Below, one piece after another: positions 58,917 to 61,592 of a DNA stretch of 61,592 bases. This DNA is from Planctomycetota bacterium (GTDB lineage Bacteria; Planctomycetota; JAJSAM01; JAJVHW01), in contig JAIOPE010000066.1 in the NCBI GenBank assembly GCA_021414065.1, forward strand, positions 1 to 61,592, read 5' to 3'. The position numbers were made by a program, and so were the translations under genes. The notes under the pieces are model-generated. The model did no database searches. It saw nothing but the letters and a program-made list of their open reading frames with translations, and was not told the origin of the DNA. How positions within the stretch are numbered: the stretch's first letter is position 1; each line of letters opens with the position of its first letter.

Positions 58917-61532
58917 TCACCGCGGCGCTCCAATGCTCCGCGTGCTCGGAGGATTGAACTCGTTTACTTCGGAGTTCGACGGGTTTGACCAGGCGGGCGC
59001 TAGATCTGAGCCCTCGTCGGAGTCCATTGCCACGCCCGTCCAACGAGCGCGCTCCGGTCTGCGACGTTCCCACTCGACGACAATCGTCGGCATCCGCGCC
59101 AGCAGGTTGAATGCTCTGGCCATCCGCATGCCGTGGAGCGCCCTGATGTCGGGGAACTCGATGCCGTCGAATGCGGCCCTCTCAGCCCAGTTACCACCGA
59201 GGACGCCAGCGAATGCGTTTATGTCGAACCGATCCGCAGCCCACAGGACAATCTCCATCCGATCTTCCGGAATTGGGCTCGGAATCGACGTCGGACCACC
59301 CCGTCGTCCGGTTCCTGGTATCACGAAGGCGCGGAATCCAAGCGTGAAGTGTCCGAGCACTAGATACCAGATACTGCGCCCGTACACGTTGTTCTCGATC
59401 TGCAGCGCCCCATTCAATTCGAAGCACGTGCGCCCGCCGTTGCGGAGAATCTCCTCGGCCGCGCGAAACGTAGCCCAACGCAGCATGCCTCCAATAGTGT
59501 CCAGCAGAGCGGGAACCTGCGAGACAAGACGCGGAAGAGAGAACACGCGATGGCGTCCGGAGTTGTCGAGGTACGCCAGCATCGAATCGATGAACGGCTC
59601 CCAAGGACCAGCGCGAATGACCTCCGCAACGAGTGGTGCGAGCAGCTTGAAGCCCCACGCCGTGGTCATCAGGTTCAGCAGGTGGTCGTGCACGGATCGC
59701 GAGCGCTGTACTTGGTCGCTGGTCGCCTTTCCGCGATCGGCGCCCCATGCCGCATCCGGCGAGTTCTGCAAACGCGCATCCGCGGCAGTCCCCGCGCTGG
59801 ATCTCAATATCTCTTGCGTCGATCGGGGAACTACGAATGCCGCCCCCTGGTCAATCCAGCCCGGGCGCGGCGCGCAGTTCATCTCGAGCGCTACGGTCGA
59901 GCGCGTGAGCTGGGCGATATGGGCGTCCCCGAGGCGGGCTCCCCTTTCGTAATCGCCGTCCCACTGGGTCACACTCATTGGGCGATGGACGAGTGGGGGC
60001 AGTGAGAAGGGCGGAAGTGGCACGTCATCCGGGCCGGTTGGAATCGGCGCGACGGGAGCCTGCTGCGCTTGCCGCGCTACGAGCTTCGCGGTATCAACGT
60101 ACTGAAACGTGAAGCTCCGGACCTCGTCGTCTAAGCGACTGAACATGTCCATCGTCGGCGCGGGCGGCGGGAGCATGAAGGTGAACGTGTAGCCGACCGG
60201 CGCCTCGGGGATGAACGGCGGCGCCCGGCTCGTGCGCGGGTTCGGATTCCCGATCGAGATGTAGAGGTAGTCCGGCGATCCGGGCCAAGGTGTTCCGGGG
60301 TTCACCAGCGGGTACTTCGACTTCACGAAGTTCGCCGAGTGGCCGATGATGAACATCGGTTCCCAGGTTCCCGGCGGCGACAACGTGCCTTCGATGTACC
60401 CGGGCGGCCGCGTCGGCGGCTGCCACGCCGGTCCGGCGATCGCGAACGGTCGCGCCGAGTCCGGCGGTGCCACGGGCTGAATGCTGCCACCCGCGGCGAG
60501 TCCGGCCCCGCCCACCCCTGCAAACGGCTGCCACCCCGCCGGCGGCGCCGCGCCGCACGGCGCGTTCTCGAAACCCGGTGCGTACTGGAACCCGTCCGGT
60601 AGCGGGCACGGCAGCGGGTAGCAACCGCTCACGGGGTTCCCGTTGATGTAGCCGAGGTTCGCGATGTACTGCGTGCCCGGTGGGCATCCTCGGGTCAGGA
60701 ACTCAGTCGTCTGCTGCGACTGAGGCGTCCATCCCGCCGGCGCGCGCGTGTCCGGCGGAATCTCGCCCGCTGGCCCCTCCGCCCACGTCGGTTGCGACTG
60801 CTCGGTGGTGATGCCGCTCGACACGGGGTAGTTCCAGTGCCCGTCCGCTCTCCGGGCGGGCGCCGTCCTCGGATCAGCGGGCGCGGCGTCGCGTGGCAGG
60901 TCGTCGCAGGTGCAGCACGACGAGCAGCAGCAGCCGCAATCCCTCTCGGGTGCAGGTGGCTCGTCGCGATCGTCGCAGCCGCAGCCCCCCGCCGAGACGG
61001 GCTCCGGCGCGGCCGGACGGGGCGCCGAGCTCGCGCGAGGATTCGGCGACCGCGCACTGGCGAGCGCCGACATGGGCGCGCGCGCATCGAGCATCGGCGA
61101 GCCCGACGACGTTAGGACGTCGTCGCCATCGGGCCGGAACGGCTGCCTTGACATCGCGGAGGCGAACACGCCGGGGCCGGAGTTGTCCAGCCCGGGCTGC
61201 GTCGGCGACGGCGGCCAGTGCTGCGGCGGAGTTATCGGCAGATCCCACGACTTGGGAGTCGGCGGCGGCGGATCGCGCGGCGGGTCCGGCCACGGAGGGT
61301 CCACTGGGTCCGGCGCGCGACGTCCGCCGCACTCGCACGGACACACACAGCAACAGCAGCAGTCGCAGCGCGTGCCAGGCTCGGCGTCGTCGGCCTTGCA
61401 GCGGCAGCGACCGCCGACGCTCGGACAGCGCGCCCGGAAGCTGCACGAAGTCCGGTCGGCCGGCGGCGACGATGTCGCCACCGGCCCTGTCACGAGCGAC
61501 TCCGAGACGCCGCCGCATCCGCATCCGCTCAT
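58917..61532 (-). CDS. Large protein with N-terminal cysteine clusters, function unknown
   Basis: The 871-residue protein has no signal peptide. Its first 68 residues hold 15 cysteines, at 4, 6, 30, 36, 43, 45, 56, 58-62, 64, 66 and 68, including CDCCCCCVCPCEC. A second cluster of nine lies at 184, 186, 199, 201-203, 206, 207 and 209 (DCGCCCSSCCTCDD). The region up to about 400 is otherwise Pro/Gly/Ser-rich with short sequences such as PPGTQYIANLGYINGNP. The last 350 residues look globular and helical, are less GC-rich in DNA, and match nothing I know. AGGAG precedes the ATG by about 8 nt. Metal binding or disulfide/thioether cross-linking are possible but unproven. Confidence 0.7.
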   Translation of the reverse strand: MSGCGCGGVSESLVTGPVATSSPPADRTSCSFRARCPSVGGRCRCKADDAEPGTRCDCCCCCVCPCECGGRRAPDPVDPPWPDPPRDPPPPTPKSWDLPITPPQHWPPSPTQPGLDNSGPGVFASAMSRQPFRPDGDDVLTSSGSPMLDARAPMSALASARSPNPRASSAPRPAAPEPVSAGGCGCDDRDEPPAPERDCGCCCSSCCTCDDLPRDAAPADPRTAPARRADGHWNYPVSSGITTEQSQPTWAEGPAGEIPPDTRAPAGWTPQSQQTTEFLTRGCPPGTQYIANLGYINGNPVSGCYPLPCPLPDGFQYAPGFENAPCGAAPPAGWQPFAGVGGAGLAAGGSIQPVAPPDSARPFAIAGPAWQPPTRPPGYIEGTLSPPGTWEPMFIIGHSANFVKSKYPLVNPGTPWPGSPDYLYISIGNPNPRTSRAPPFIPEAPVGYTFTFMLPPPAPTMDMFSRLDDEVRSFTFQYVDTAKLVARQAQQAPVAPIPTGPDDVPLPPFSLPPLVHRPMSVTQWDGDYERGARLGDAHIAQLTRSTVALEMNCAPRPGWIDQGAAFVVPRSTQEILRSSAGTAADARLQNSPDAAWGADRGKATSDQVQRSRSVHDHLLNLMTTAWGFKLLAPLVAEVIRAGPWEPFIDSMLAYLDNSGRHRVFSLPRLVSQVPALLDTIGGMLRWATFRAAEEILRNGGRTCFELNGALQIENNVYGRSIWYLVLGHFTLGFRAFVIPGTGRRGGPTSIPSPIPEDRMEIVLWAADRFDINAFAGVLGGNWAERAAFDGIEFPDIRALHGMRMARAFNLLARMPTIVVEWERRRPERARWTGVAMDSDEGSDLAPAWSNPSNSEVNEFNPPSTRSIGAPR

Positions 61533-61592
61533 GTGATGGACTCCTGGGGGTCGAGAGACAGATTCAGCGGCTCAGGCGACGCGAAGCTCGAG

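Noticed and set aside
1..61592. CRISPR array, rRNA or tRNA genes
   Set aside because: No regularly spaced short repeats and no recognisable rRNA or tRNA sequence were seen on reading both strands; a dedicated tRNA scan was not possible.

Overview
The window reads as one contiguous piece of a high-GC bacterial chromosome. Nearly every gene has very G/C-rich third positions. The gene content points to Planctomycetota or a close relative (an inference from content, not a phylogeny). It includes HEAT-repeat and von Willebrand A proteins, IPT/TIG and FG-GAP secreted proteins, a CRTAC1/UnbV lipoprotein paired with a TPR lipoprotein, a tricorn-type protease, a zinc-ribbon plus gluzincin-type membrane protein, duplicated HtrA proteases and a PEP-CTERM protein. 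Most products carry signal peptides, lipoboxes or membrane segments, so the stretch is largely devoted to the cell envelope and its proteolysis.

Layout. 0.1-5.9 kb (minus): three secreted proteins, two with HEAT repeats. 6.0-9.2 kb: an ECF sigma factor facing a thioesterase-ftsH operon. 9.4-17.8 kb (plus): TPR protein, cyclophilin lipoprotein, SDR, a secreted unknown and a tricorn-like protease. 17.9-23.0 kb (minus): two paralogous TIG surface proteins. 23.0-23.5 kb: a gene-free stretch with a dispersed repeat. 23.5-28.7 kb (plus): a membrane methyltransferase, a cyclase-family lipoprotein, a 69-aa membrane protein, then a 14-haem cytochrome c translationally coupled to an MtrB-like outer-membrane barrel. 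This last pair is a candidate porin-cytochrome electron conduit.

28.7-34.2 kb is an accessory island bracketed by a 31-bp REP-like repeat. It holds a tyrosine-integrase remnant, two small secreted proteins, an unknown gene and a coupled AbiEi/AbiEii-type toxin-antitoxin pair with its own operator array. 34.3-41.2 kb: a double CDGSH protein, a secreted unknown, an APH(3')-like kinase, an FG-GAP protein and an S9 prolyl oligopeptidase. 41.4-48.9 kb: a gluzincin-like protein, a heterodimeric ABC exporter coupled to a small membrane protein, and a beta-solenoid-like secreted protein. 49.0-53.6 kb: a nitronate monooxygenase and the CRTAC1/TPR pair, whose first gene seems to start at CTG. 53.7-57.5 kb: a PEP-CTERM P-domain protein, an active HtrA and a coupled tandem inactive HtrA. 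57.5-61.6 kb: a second accessory patch with a serine-recombinase remnant, a one-TM unknown and an 871-aa protein with extraordinary cysteine clusters.

Organisation is compact. Ten gene junctions carry 4-nt stop/start overlaps (ATGA, GTGA, TTGA), nine of which are taken here as the start. Several transcription units end in hairpins that begin at the stop codon. No rRNA, tRNA or CRISPR array was recognised.
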